Below are positions 1-7,432 of a stretch of 16,365 nucleotides of DNA, piece after piece. The stretch's first letter is position 1, and every line of letters begins with the position of its first letter. The notes beneath the pieces were generated by a model, which saw only the letters and a list, made by a program, of their open reading frames with translations, searched no databases and was not told the origin of the DNA. The position numbers and the translations under genes are program-made. Source of the DNA: Planctomycetaceae bacterium (GTDB taxonomy: Bacteria; Planctomycetota; Planctomycetia; Pirellulales; Pirellulaceae); the NCBI GenBank assembly GCA_012965455.1, contig DTSG01000249.1, positions 1-16,365 on the forward strand, read 5' to 3'.

Positions 1-521
1 ATTCTCGCCGAGGGTACGGACCTGCTGGGGCTGGCCACGTGTTCCCCAACAGCAACACCCCAACGTTCTTTGCGAATCCGTTGCGGCCGACCGGAAGTGC
101 CGACATTGTCCCGCTGTCTGGGCTGCAAAGACCCGATGTAGAAGTTTCGCTATTTCGTAGTAACCAAGCCGGTTCACAACCATTGTTCAATTCTCATTAC
201 ACCGATACGCCCCGTGACGCGAGTCGCAATCCATCGTTTAAGTACCAGAGCTTACAACGACTGGGTAATCTAGTAACTGGGCGGTCCAACGTCTACGGAG
301 TGTGGATTACGATCGGTTATTTTGAAGTAGAGCCTGCCGGCACGATCGATGCCACTCGGCCCGATGGTTTCCAATTAGGAGCAGAAGTCGGTATCGACCG
401 AGGACAAATCAAACGCCATCGCGCCTTTTATATGATTGATCGCAGTATCCCCGTCGCCTTTGAACCTGGTGAAAATCATAATGTCGACAAAACAGTCATC
501 CTCCGGCGTTACGTCGATTAA
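1..521 (+). CDS. C-terminal part of a larger planctomycete hypothetical protein (5' end outside window)
   Basis: The reading frame is open from base 3 (the residues before the first possible GTG start at 39 read SRRGYGPAGAGH) to the TAA at 519-521, so this is most likely the end of a longer protein, not a 160-residue gene starting at 39. The visible part has no membrane segment. It contains a stretch reading SNVYGVWITIGYFEVE, then an acidic region, and ends with AFYMIDRSIPVAFEPGENHN and a basic ILRRYVD tail. I recall a similar C-terminus in very long planctomycete proteins of unknown function that lie near pilin-like genes, but I cannot verify that here. No catalytic motif is visible. The gene runs in the same direction as the MoxR operon, with 135 bases between them. 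Function unknown. Confidence 0.7.
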   Translation, partial: SRRGYGPAGAGHVFPNSNTPTFFANPLRPTGSADIVPLSGLQRPDVEVSLFRSNQAGSQPLFNSHYTDTPRDASRNPSFKYQSLQRLGNLVTGRSNVYGVWITIGYFEVEPAGTIDATRPDGFQLGAEVGIDRGQIKRHRAFYMIDRSIPVAFEPGENHNVDKTVILRRYVD

Positions 522-551
522 CGGACAGGAATATCTACGCCACGGCGGTTC

Positions 552-583
552 CATTCGTGCTATTTCGTGCTAATTCGTGGTTC
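552..583. repeat. Three-unit 10-bp-period direct repeat (TTCGTGST) in the intergenic region
   Basis: TTCGTGCT occurs at 554-561 and 564-571, and TTCGTGGT at 574-581, an exact 10-base period (one helical turn). It begins about 30 bases after the stop codon at 521 and precedes the MoxR gene. It is non-coding in every sensible frame. A related, weaker element lies at 14021-14038. I recall similar TTCGTG-phrase repeats being common between genes in planctomycete and verrucomicrobial genomes; that is memory, not a search. Confidence 0.6.
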
Positions 584-656
584 CATTTACAGTAAAATCT
601 AATACGATAAGAGGACATCTTTCTTCTTATCCGCTACTAGTTTTGCAAAGACCCCT

Positions 657-1622
657 ATGGCTACCACCAACGATGTCACCGACACCACTGACTTCACCGG
701 ATTGTTAGATAAGCTCGAAGAGAACATGTGCCAAGTTGTCCTTGGAAAACGAGATGTCATCCGCCATTGTATTGTTGCCTTATTAACCGGCGAGCATGTA
801 TTACTGGAAGACGTGCCTGGCGTCGGCAAAACACTTGTCGGCCGCGCGATTGCTCGCAGCATCGCTGGTGATTTTTGCAGGCTGCAATTCACACCCGACT
901 TACTACCTAGTGATATTATTGGCAGCACCGTTTTTAATTCCAACACGTCCGAGTTTCTTTTTCAAAAAGGTCCAGTGTTCTCGAACCTCGTTCTTGCCGA
1001 TGAAATAAATCGTGCTCCACCAAGAACTCAAAGCGCACTGCTCGAAGCAATGGGAGACCGCCAAGTATCCGTGGACGGAACAACATACCCATTGCCGACG
1101 CCCTTCATGGTCATCGCAACGCAAAATCCCTTCGAATTCGAAGGCACCTACAGCCTACCGGAAAGCCAACTCGATCGGTTCCTTTTACGGATTTCAATGG
1201 GTTATCCCGATGAAGGCTTTGAACGAGAATTACTGACATCGCATCGTGAGGGTGAACCGGTTGAACACCTGCAGGCCGTGCTGACATCGGACGATGTTTT
1301 ACAACTACAAAAACAAGCGCGTCAAATTAGAGTCGATGATACTTTGACCGATTACATCTTGGCCATTGTTAACGCAACTCGTAATAACGACGCCTTACAT
1401 GTGGGAGTTAGTTCACGGGGCGCGATTAGTTTGTATCGAGCCAGTCAGTCTCTAGCGATGCTGGAAAAACGCAAATATGTCATCCCCGATGATGTCAAAC
1501 AACTTGCCGTGTCCGCGCTTGCTCACCGAGTCATGGCAAAAGGGTTCATGCAAGGCACTCAACGTGAAATGGTGGAAGGTATTATTTCAGATATTGTCAG
1601 CACAATTCCTGTTCCAGCCTAA
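657..1622 (+). CDS. MoxR family AAA+ ATPase
   Basis: This is a 321-residue cytoplasmic AAA+ ATPase of the MoxR family, full length for the family. Visible motifs are Walker A (DVPGVGKT, residues 52-59), the FTPDLLPSDIIG segment typical of MoxR (78-89), Walker B with the family signature LADEINRAPP (113-122), and sensor 1 (VIATQNP, 152-158), followed by the C-terminal helical lid. MoxR ATPases are believed to act as chaperones that mature or remodel envelope proteins, commonly with a DUF58 or VWA-domain partner. That pairing is seen here, because the next gene encodes DUF58 and its ATG overlaps this stop codon by one base (TAATG), so translation is probably coupled. The ATG at 657 has no good Shine-Dalgarno; a GAGGA at 611-615 is too far away. 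The family assignment is firm; the client protein is not known. Confidence 0.95.
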   Translation: MATTNDVTDTTDFTGLLDKLEENMCQVVLGKRDVIRHCIVALLTGEHVLLEDVPGVGKTLVGRAIARSIAGDFCRLQFTPDLLPSDIIGSTVFNSNTSEFLFQKGPVFSNLVLADEINRAPPRTQSALLEAMGDRQVSVDGTTYPLPTPFMVIATQNPFEFEGTYSLPESQLDRFLLRISMGYPDEGFERELLTSHREGEPVEHLQAVLTSDDVLQLQKQARQIRVDDTLTDYILAIVNATRNNDALHVGVSSRGAISLYRASQSLAMLEKRKYVIPDDVKQLAVSALAHRVMAKGFMQGTQREMVEGIISDIVSTIPVPA

Positions 1623-2968
1623 TGCAAGTTAAACCACGCATATTGATTACAACACAAGGATGGTATTATCTGTTCGTTGTTCTGTTTATCGTCGGTGGGG
1701 CCATCATGCGGGAAGTCAATATGCTGGTCATACTGTCTGGCATGCTGTTCGGGCCACTGCTGCTGCATTGGCGATTGACGATTTCCTCACTTGAAAATCT
1801 CTCCTTTCGCCGAAAATTCAACAATCCCACGATGGCGGGTGTCGAAACACGGATGGAAATTCTTTTAGAAAACCATCACCGCCGTTGGGGCTCTTGGTTT
1901 GTACAAGTCCACGACCGAATTCGAAAAGTCAATCAAGACTCCACAGCAGCTGCCTCCGAAATTCAACTGGCCGTGCCATTCGTATTTGGTAGCTCGGTAG
2001 CCAAGATCCCCTTCACCTGGGACATCGCTCAACGGGGCATCTATGAAATGGGGCCGTTGTATATCGAATCACGATTTCCGTTTGGCCTAGTTCGCGCTCG
2101 ACGTACATTACGTGAACGAGAATCGATTATCGTTTGTCCCCAACTTGGGAGACTAACGCCACAGTGGCGGCGTGTGATTGAATCAGATCATCATGGACTC
2201 AGCGGGAGTTTTAGTCGCCAAGGTCGCAGTGAGGGTGATTACTATGCTATGCGCAAATGGCGCAGCGGCGATAGCACTCGCTGGATTCACTGGCGAACAA
2301 CGGCTCGCTTAGGGGAACTGATGGTCCGACAATACGAACAACAACGAGATCGTGCCGTTGGTATTGTTCTCGATCTATCCGAGCTCACAGCTGAAATACC
2401 AAACGCCGATTTGAATCAGCAAAACCATCACGCAGTGGTAATCGAGATTGCTGTCAGTATGGTTGCGACAATCGTCAACGACTTGTGCTCACGCAATGGC
2501 AGCCATTTCAGTTTGACGATCGCTGGTACATCCGCCAGCCATTTTTCAGCAACGCCATCTCAGAATGTAACTCGTGCAGTTCTGGAAAGCTTGGCCGTTG
2601 TAAATCCGGGCAATGGTGAAGCACTCCGAGATAGTTTCCAGTGGTTGAGCCACGAAGGGCAACAAGGAATGACCGTTGTGATCGTGAGTACGCGTAGTAA
2701 ACAACAGGCAATCACTCAACTCGATCAAATCAATAATTCAGCAACCAACGTGACTCAGCAAGACTGGTCACTGCAAGATGCACTATGGATTGATTGTCAA
2801 AATCACCTTGAAGTTGACCGTTATTTTCAACCGTTTGAAGCCACCAACACAACATCCGCTGAACAAACGCCCCAGCAACATGACGGACAAGGAGACGCAT
2901 TGGAGCAGCCGGCGTTATCGCATGTCGAAGCCGAGATAAGCCTCGCAACTGAGGAGGCCAGTCATTAG
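1622..2968 (+). CDS. DUF58 domain membrane protein
   Basis: A 448-residue protein with two N-terminal hydrophobic segments (about 14-29 and 34-50) followed by a soluble part. The DUF58 signature is clear at 204-236: GDYYAMRKWRSGD, then STRWIHWRTTARLGELMVRQ. After it comes a beta-strand plus acidic turn (GIVLDLSE, 247-254) resembling the start of a VWA-like fold. The C-terminal 40 or so residues are polar, Gln/Glu-rich and probably disordered. The gene lies between the MoxR ATPase (one-base overlap) and the transglutaminase (abutting), the classical order for this cassette. DUF58 proteins are regarded as membrane partners of MoxR; the biochemical role is unresolved. The start at 1622 is supported by the TAATG overlap and by the position of the first membrane helix. 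Confidence 0.92.
   Translation: MQVKPRILITTQGWYYLFVVLFIVGGAIMREVNMLVILSGMLFGPLLLHWRLTISSLENLSFRRKFNNPTMAGVETRMEILLENHHRRWGSWFVQVHDRIRKVNQDSTAAASEIQLAVPFVFGSSVAKIPFTWDIAQRGIYEMGPLYIESRFPFGLVRARRTLRERESIIVCPQLGRLTPQWRRVIESDHHGLSGSFSRQGRSEGDYYAMRKWRSGDSTRWIHWRTTARLGELMVRQYEQQRDRAVGIVLDLSELTAEIPNADLNQQNHHAVVIEIAVSMVATIVNDLCSRNGSHFSLTIAGTSASHFSATPSQNVTRAVLESLAVVNPGNGEALRDSFQWLSHEGQQGMTVVIVSTRSKQQAITQLDQINNSATNVTQQDWSLQDALWIDCQNHLEVDRYFQPFEATNTTSAEQTPQQHDGQGDALEQPALSHVEAEISLATEEASH
2951..2957 (+). promoter_or_regulatory. Shine-Dalgarno (GAGGAGG) for the transglutaminase gene
   Basis: GAGGAGG lies inside the end of the DUF58 coding region, 11 bases before the ATG at 2969 that directly follows the DUF58 TAG. 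It supports the 2969 start and is one of the stronger ribosome-binding sites in the window. Confidence 0.6.
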
Positions 2969-5386
2969 ATGAAAGTTGAACGTAATCTACAAATCTGTAC
3001 TGCTGCGGTGGCTGTCATTGGCTCGATGCTGTTAGGCATTGGGGAACGAGCACCCGAACTTCCGTTAATGATGCTAATGGCAGCTCTAACATCTGTCATA
3101 TTTACTGACATTTTAGGTTGGTTACGTCTACCGAAGATCATCGCCAACATCTTTATGATTTTTATCGCTGTAATAGCCTTCAGTGATTTCTTCAATTCCA
3201 CGAGCCAGTTGCAACTCTATGCCGTAGCAAACCTTTTGGTCTATGTCCAAATCGTGATCCTGTTTCAGCAAAAAACCGCGCGGTTGTATGGACATTTGGC
3301 TGTATTTAGTTTGTTGCAAGTTGTCGTTGCATCCTTGCTTAACGTGGGAGTGATATTCGGAGCATTACTTTTTGTCTATCTCATATTCGCATTTTTGGCA
3401 CTTTCACTTTTCAATGTCTACCGCCAAATCTCCGTTATGGAAAAAGCAAACCATCAATCCATATTGCTCAGCGCCCAATCGGCCACGACCAACACTCAAT
3501 CTAGTGAATGGGCATTTCTCATGCGGGACCGTCCTCGAGGCCGCACTGGCATTGCGCTACGATCCGTTGGTGATCAAACTATTGCAACTGGTTTCTTCAG
3601 ATACATTATTGGTATTGGCATGATCGTCATGGTTTTTACGATGGTCTTCTTTTATTGCATACCAAGGACCGGGAATTCAGCTTGGCACCATCCTGGGCTT
3701 TCTAGCGCTGGTCGCACCGGCATGACACGTGAGATTACCTTAGGGCAAGTCGGTCAGATACTCGACGACGACCGACTTGCTTTACGAGTTTCGTTTACGG
3801 ACGAAAAAATCAATGAACCTTATGAAGTCGCTGGAGATCCGTACTTAAGTGGCACGGTATTAACGCGTTATGTTCCTAAACGCGGCAGTTCCAACTGGTT
3901 ACCCACAGGTTTAGCCGTGGGATCAACAGCATTGACATTAGAATCCGTCCGAAACATTCCGCTGGGACACGATCTAGTGCGACAAGACATCACTGTCGAA
4001 GTGGTTCACAACCCCAAATCGGTATTTGGAGATCCGTTGTTGCCCGCGGTCTATCCGATTTACGCCGCTCGCAACACACCCGAGCAAGTTCGATATGACC
4101 CTTTTTCAAGACAATTATTTCTGAACGTCGGCCCCGGAAAAACCATTGTTGATCAGTATCGATACAGCGTTGTGACGACGGCATTTTCAAAACAAAATCA
4201 ACAAACCGTTACCCCCGTTTATGCGTTCGACCGCCGCTCTGAGGACACACTGCGCCGCAAAATACGGGCAGCTTTGGAGTTACCCGCTGAAGTCCAAAGC
4301 CTAACGGAGTTTACTCGTGACCTCCTCACACAACGACGTGTTGACACTTCAAGTTCGATTCTTATAGCTCGCGATCTAGAAAACTACCTTACCAGTCAGG
4401 AGCTTTTCACTTATTCATTAAGTCAGTTTGGTATTGAACGTGACCTAACAATCGATCCGGTGCTGGATTTTGTCATGAACCATCGAACCGGACATTGTGA
4501 GTATTTTGCCAGCGCACTGGCATTGATGCTACGAAGCCAAGGAATTCCGGCACGGATTGTTATTGGCTATCATGGAGGTGAGTACAACAAAATCGGTGAA
4601 CATTTCAAGTTCCGAAATAGCGATGCTCATGCTTGGGTGGAAATGTTCATACCACCAGAAACTTTGCCCGCTTTAGACGTCGTCATAGAGTCGACAGGTC
4701 TTGCTGGGGCTTGGGTACTGTTAGATCCCACTCCCAGTCGAGATGATCAACTGGAACGAACACTGTATGACGAAGTTGTCGATTCATTCGAATATGCTCA
4801 GTTACTGTGGGATAATTATGTGTTGACAATGGATCCCCAACAACAAGAAGAAGCGCTAAGAAAACTGGGGATCAATAACGTCGGCGCGAAAGACCTTGGC
4901 GTATCGACTCGCTTGCTCAAATCCATTGGAATTGATTTTGATCAAGGACTGTTGCGGTCGTTAGCCAAACCTCAATCACTGCTGATATTCTTACTTGTCA
5001 TCAGTTTACTGCTGGGAGCAGGGCGTTGGATCAAGCTGATTCGTTGGGGAGGACTGCTACGACTCACCCGACCTCGTAACACGCGATTGCGAACTCAACA
5101 AGCGTCCGTGATGTTCTACCGCCGCATGGAAAAGTTCTTTACCCGCCGCGGTCAGCCGCGGTATGCGTCTCAGACGCAACGTGAATATGCGAGTGAATTA
5201 ACACAGTGGCTTTGCGAGTCAGAGCAGGAATCAGATATCGTTAAAATTCCCAACCAAGTTGTAGATCTATTTTATGCTGTTCGTTTCGGCGATAGCGACG
5301 TCACCCATGAACAACTACTGGTCGTGGAAAATTGCTTAAGCAGTTTAAGTCACCGTGTACGTAAAAATCCAAAACGGATGACTTAG
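2969..5386 (+). CDS. TgpA-like membrane transglutaminase-domain protein
   Basis: An 805-residue integral membrane protein with TgpA architecture. The N-terminus (DUF3488-like) has about six hydrophobic segments (roughly 9-24, 34-48, 57-72, 83-99, 107-124, 126-148) and a seventh near 211-230. A large extracytoplasmic part then carries a papain-like transglutaminase core. The presumed catalytic triad is intact: Cys510 in GHCEYFASALALMLRSQGIP, His554 in DAHAWVEMF and Asp586 in LLDPTP. A last membrane helix follows (about 668-688) and then a cytoplasmic DUF4129-like tail (YRRMEKFFTRRGQ ... YASELTQWL). Such proteins may crosslink or cleave proteins on the outer side of the cytoplasmic membrane; the substrate is unknown. 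It is the third gene of the MoxR operon, and its ATG abuts the DUF58 stop codon. The intact triad suggests it is active. Confidence 0.93.
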   Translation: MKVERNLQICTAAVAVIGSMLLGIGERAPELPLMMLMAALTSVIFTDILGWLRLPKIIANIFMIFIAVIAFSDFFNSTSQLQLYAVANLLVYVQIVILFQQKTARLYGHLAVFSLLQVVVASLLNVGVIFGALLFVYLIFAFLALSLFNVYRQISVMEKANHQSILLSAQSATTNTQSSEWAFLMRDRPRGRTGIALRSVGDQTIATGFFRYIIGIGMIVMVFTMVFFYCIPRTGNSAWHHPGLSSAGRTGMTREITLGQVGQILDDDRLALRVSFTDEKINEPYEVAGDPYLSGTVLTRYVPKRGSSNWLPTGLAVGSTALTLESVRNIPLGHDLVRQDITVEVVHNPKSVFGDPLLPAVYPIYAARNTPEQVRYDPFSRQLFLNVGPGKTIVDQYRYSVVTTAFSKQNQQTVTPVYAFDRRSEDTLRRKIRAALELPAEVQSLTEFTRDLLTQRRVDTSSSILIARDLENYLTSQELFTYSLSQFGIERDLTIDPVLDFVMNHRTGHCEYFASALALMLRSQGIPARIVIGYHGGEYNKIGEHFKFRNSDAHAWVEMFIPPETLPALDVVIESTGLAGAWVLLDPTPSRDDQLERTLYDEVVDSFEYAQLLWDNYVLTMDPQQQEEALRKLGINNVGAKDLGVSTRLLKSIGIDFDQGLLRSLAKPQSLLIFLLVISLLLGAGRWIKLIRWGGLLRLTRPRNTRLRTQQASVMFYRRMEKFFTRRGQPRYASQTQREYASELTQWLCESEQESDIVKIPNQVVDLFYAVRFGDSDVTHEQLLVVENCLSSLSHRVRKNPKRMT

Positions 5387-5407
5387 GTGGCGCAGACCAC
5401 CTATAAT
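5378..5407 (+). promoter_or_regulatory. Probable sigma70-type promoter for the zinc-ribbon/prenyltransferase-fold gene
   Basis: A perfect TATAAT is at 5402-5407, and ATGACT (four of six matches to TTGACA) is at 5378-5383, with an 18-base spacer. Transcription would start near 5414, leaving a leader of about 35 bases before the ATG at 5449. The -35 box overlaps the end of the transglutaminase gene. This would allow the fourth gene to be expressed apart from the three-gene operon. Planctomycete promoter consensus is poorly defined, so this is a candidate only. Confidence 0.4.
5384..5403. promoter_or_regulatory. 20-bp inverted repeat: possible operator or hairpin
   Basis: TAGGTGG (5384-5390) and CCACCTA (5397-5403) are perfect 7-base arms around a 6-base loop CGCAGA. 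The left arm includes the TAG stop of the transglutaminase gene, and the right arm runs into the TATAAT box. It fills the promoter spacer, the usual place for a repressor operator. As RNA it would form a 7-bp hairpin followed by an A/T-rich but not U-only stretch, so it could be a weak terminator for the upstream operon instead. Confidence 0.45.
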
Positions 5408-5448
5408 TAAAATAGTAACCAACACGGTAAAGACCGCGACAGAACGCC

Positions 5449-7419
5449 ATGACTATTTCCGATTCTGATTCCTTCAACCTCGTCCCCATGACGGGGCCTG
5501 CTGCGCAAGCGGATCCGACAAGCATGGCATTTTTCTCACTCGGCGCAGACACGCCATTGCCCTCACCTGAATTGCATCCGCGGATTTCGTATCCCACAGT
5601 GGGCGAAATACAACCTGATGCCATAGAAGCAATCAATCCCGAAACAGTCGCTGTTAATCCAAACCAACCAATGCGAATCGGCAATGTTTGGTTAGATGGC
5701 GATACCTTGATGTCTTGTTGCCCCGAATGCGGTTCGCCGATCACTATTCGACATTGGTTAATGGTGGCAGATTGTTGGAACTGTCAAACGGCCGTCTTGC
5801 TTTCAGCAGATCATGAAGCGGCGATCGAACAATTGCTACGCAAAACATCGCGGCAGACAGTGACAACACCGAATGCGGCGCCACAACCTGAACCACTCAT
5901 TACTAAACCAAAACCGATTCTTCCCTATTTTCCAGCGGCTCGCAAAACCGAAGCACACGACCGCATTCGCACGACTGTGGTACATGAGCAACCATTATTG
6001 TGGATTCGACGGGCGTTCAATCAACTGCCAGCGTGGATTGTTAGCTTGTTGGCCCATGTCCTACTACTAATTTTACTAGGACTGCTCTCTGACACGGATG
6101 ACCAGGGAGAGGCCTACATCACGCTTTCCGTTGTCGTCGGCGAAAAAGGAGGTGGCGTAACGACCAATCTTACACCTGATGCGGAAACGAACTATGATCT
6201 TCCACCACCTGACAACATCGACCCTAACAATCCCTTGGCGATGGAAAAGGTAGAGCAAGATCGAGAAATAGCGGAAGAGCTGCAACAAGATTTTGACACC
6301 AACAATCCTAACCTTCCCGATATCGATTCCGTCAAAAGACGCATCAACGAAGCGACGGGTACAAATAAGACAATCTTAGCGCGCGATCCTCGAGTTCGAA
6401 AACAAATCGTATCGCGCGAAGGGGGCACCTCGGCGACCGAGGCGGCTGTTGCCCGTGGTTTGGCCTGGCTCGCAAAACATCAAGCGCCCAACGGTAATTG
6501 GAGTTTGCACAAATTCAATGAAAGTCCTGGGTGCACATGTGAGAATCGAGGGCAAGTTATTACTGACATGGGTGCTACAGCGCTGGCACTGCTGCCGTTT
6601 TTGGGAGCTGGGCAAACACATATTGTTGGCATCTACAAAGAACATGTTCGGGAGGGAATTAATTACTTGCTAGACAATCAAATACGTGACGGTGATTTGA
6701 GTTTTGGAGCAAGAGGAAATACGAAAATGTATACGCATGGGCAGGCGACAATTGTGCTGTGTGAGGCGTTGATGATGACAGGGGATCGTCGTCTGCGGAA
6801 TCCAGCTCAAGAAGCTGTTAATTTTATTGTAAAGTCACAACACTCTGCCGGTGGGTGGAGATATAACCCAGGGCAGTCCGGGGACACAAGTGTTGTTGGC
6901 TGGCAAGTGATGGCATTGCAATCAGCCCACGCTGCAGGTTTGATTGTTCCTAGTCAAACGTTGAACAAAGCGAATCAATATTTGAATCGAGCTCAAACTT
7001 CTAATTCTCTGTATGGATACCAGCCCGGTGGCGCAGCAACCTATGTAATGACAGCCGAGGCGCTACTATGTCGTTTTTACCTAGGTTACAACCAAAAATC
7101 ACCAGGCGTTGAATATGGCATCAACTATCTTGTAAAAAATCACCTGCCTGCGAAACCTCCATTTAACATGTATTACATGTACTATGGAACTCAATTGATG
7201 CACCACTACGGCGGGCAGCCGTGGAAAACATGGAACGCTCAAATGCGAGACCTGCTAATCGCATCGCAAAAAACCAATGGGCACCGTGCTGGCAGTTGGA
7301 CCCCAGTTGAATCTCACGATCGCGCCGGTGGCCGCCTGTACACTACCGCCATGGCCATTTGCTGCCTCGAAGTCTATTACCGGCACTTACCAATCTTCCG
7401 CAAGTTAGAGATTCAGTAA
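5449..7419 (+). CDS. Zinc ribbon + membrane helix + prenyltransferase/squalene-cyclase-fold protein
   Basis: A 656-residue protein with three parts. Residues 1-80 are polar and probably disordered. A zinc-ribbon-like motif follows (CPEC at 91-94 and CWNC at 109-112). One membrane helix spans about 194-214 (PAWIVSLLAHVLLLILLGLL). An acidic, Asn/Pro-rich linker runs to about 320, and a C-terminal alpha/alpha-toroid domain follows, with repeat-like segments at GLAWLAKHQAPNGNWS (337-352), FIVKSQHSAGGWRY (459-472) and TTAMAICCLEVYYRHLP (632-648). It resembles the squalene-cyclase/prenyltransferase repeat family but lacks the DxDD catalytic acid motif (the equivalent stretch reads SGDTSVVGW, 477-485), so hopanoid or sterol cyclisation is unlikely. 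A Cys-X-Cys pair (C362, C364) is a possible metal site. The predicted topology has the zinc ribbon inside and the toroid outside. It follows the MoxR-DUF58-transglutaminase operon and probably shares its task. No strong ribosome-binding site was seen. Confidence 0.88.
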   Translation: MTISDSDSFNLVPMTGPAAQADPTSMAFFSLGADTPLPSPELHPRISYPTVGEIQPDAIEAINPETVAVNPNQPMRIGNVWLDGDTLMSCCPECGSPITIRHWLMVADCWNCQTAVLLSADHEAAIEQLLRKTSRQTVTTPNAAPQPEPLITKPKPILPYFPAARKTEAHDRIRTTVVHEQPLLWIRRAFNQLPAWIVSLLAHVLLLILLGLLSDTDDQGEAYITLSVVVGEKGGGVTTNLTPDAETNYDLPPPDNIDPNNPLAMEKVEQDREIAEELQQDFDTNNPNLPDIDSVKRRINEATGTNKTILARDPRVRKQIVSREGGTSATEAAVARGLAWLAKHQAPNGNWSLHKFNESPGCTCENRGQVITDMGATALALLPFLGAGQTHIVGIYKEHVREGINYLLDNQIRDGDLSFGARGNTKMYTHGQATIVLCEALMMTGDRRLRNPAQEAVNFIVKSQHSAGGWRYNPGQSGDTSVVGWQVMALQSAHAAGLIVPSQTLNKANQYLNRAQTSNSLYGYQPGGAATYVMTAEALLCRFYLGYNQKSPGVEYGINYLVKNHLPAKPPFNMYYMYYGTQLMHHYGGQPWKTWNAQMRDLLIASQKTNGHRAGSWTPVESHDRAGGRLYTTAMAICCLEVYYRHLPIFRKLEIQ

Positions 7420-7432
7420 GGGGGCTACCCCC
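7420..7432. terminator. Small GC hairpin between convergent genes
   Basis: GGGGG (7420-7424), loop CTA, CCCCC (7428-7432): a 5-bp all-GC stem immediately after the plus-strand TAA (7417-7419), overlapping the last base of the minus-strand TAG (7432-7434). Neither side has a T-run, so it would be a weak shared terminator at best. With only 12 bases between the two genes there is no room for anything else. Confidence 0.3.

Noticed and set aside
599..946. Minus-strand 115-residue open frame over the start of the MoxR gene
   Set aside because: Low-complexity Ser/Thr/Val sequence, no recognisable motif, and antisense to a strongly supported gene.
6520..6570. Complement/alpha-2-macroglobulin thioester motif (GCTCENRGQ versus GCGEQ)
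   Set aside because: The spacing and residues differ: there is no GCGEQ, and a Cys-X-Cys pair fits a metal site better.
5449..7419. Squalene-hopene cyclase for hopanoid synthesis
   Set aside because: The DxDD proton-donor motif is missing (SGDTSVVGW in its place), the domain is short, and a zinc ribbon and membrane anchor precede it.
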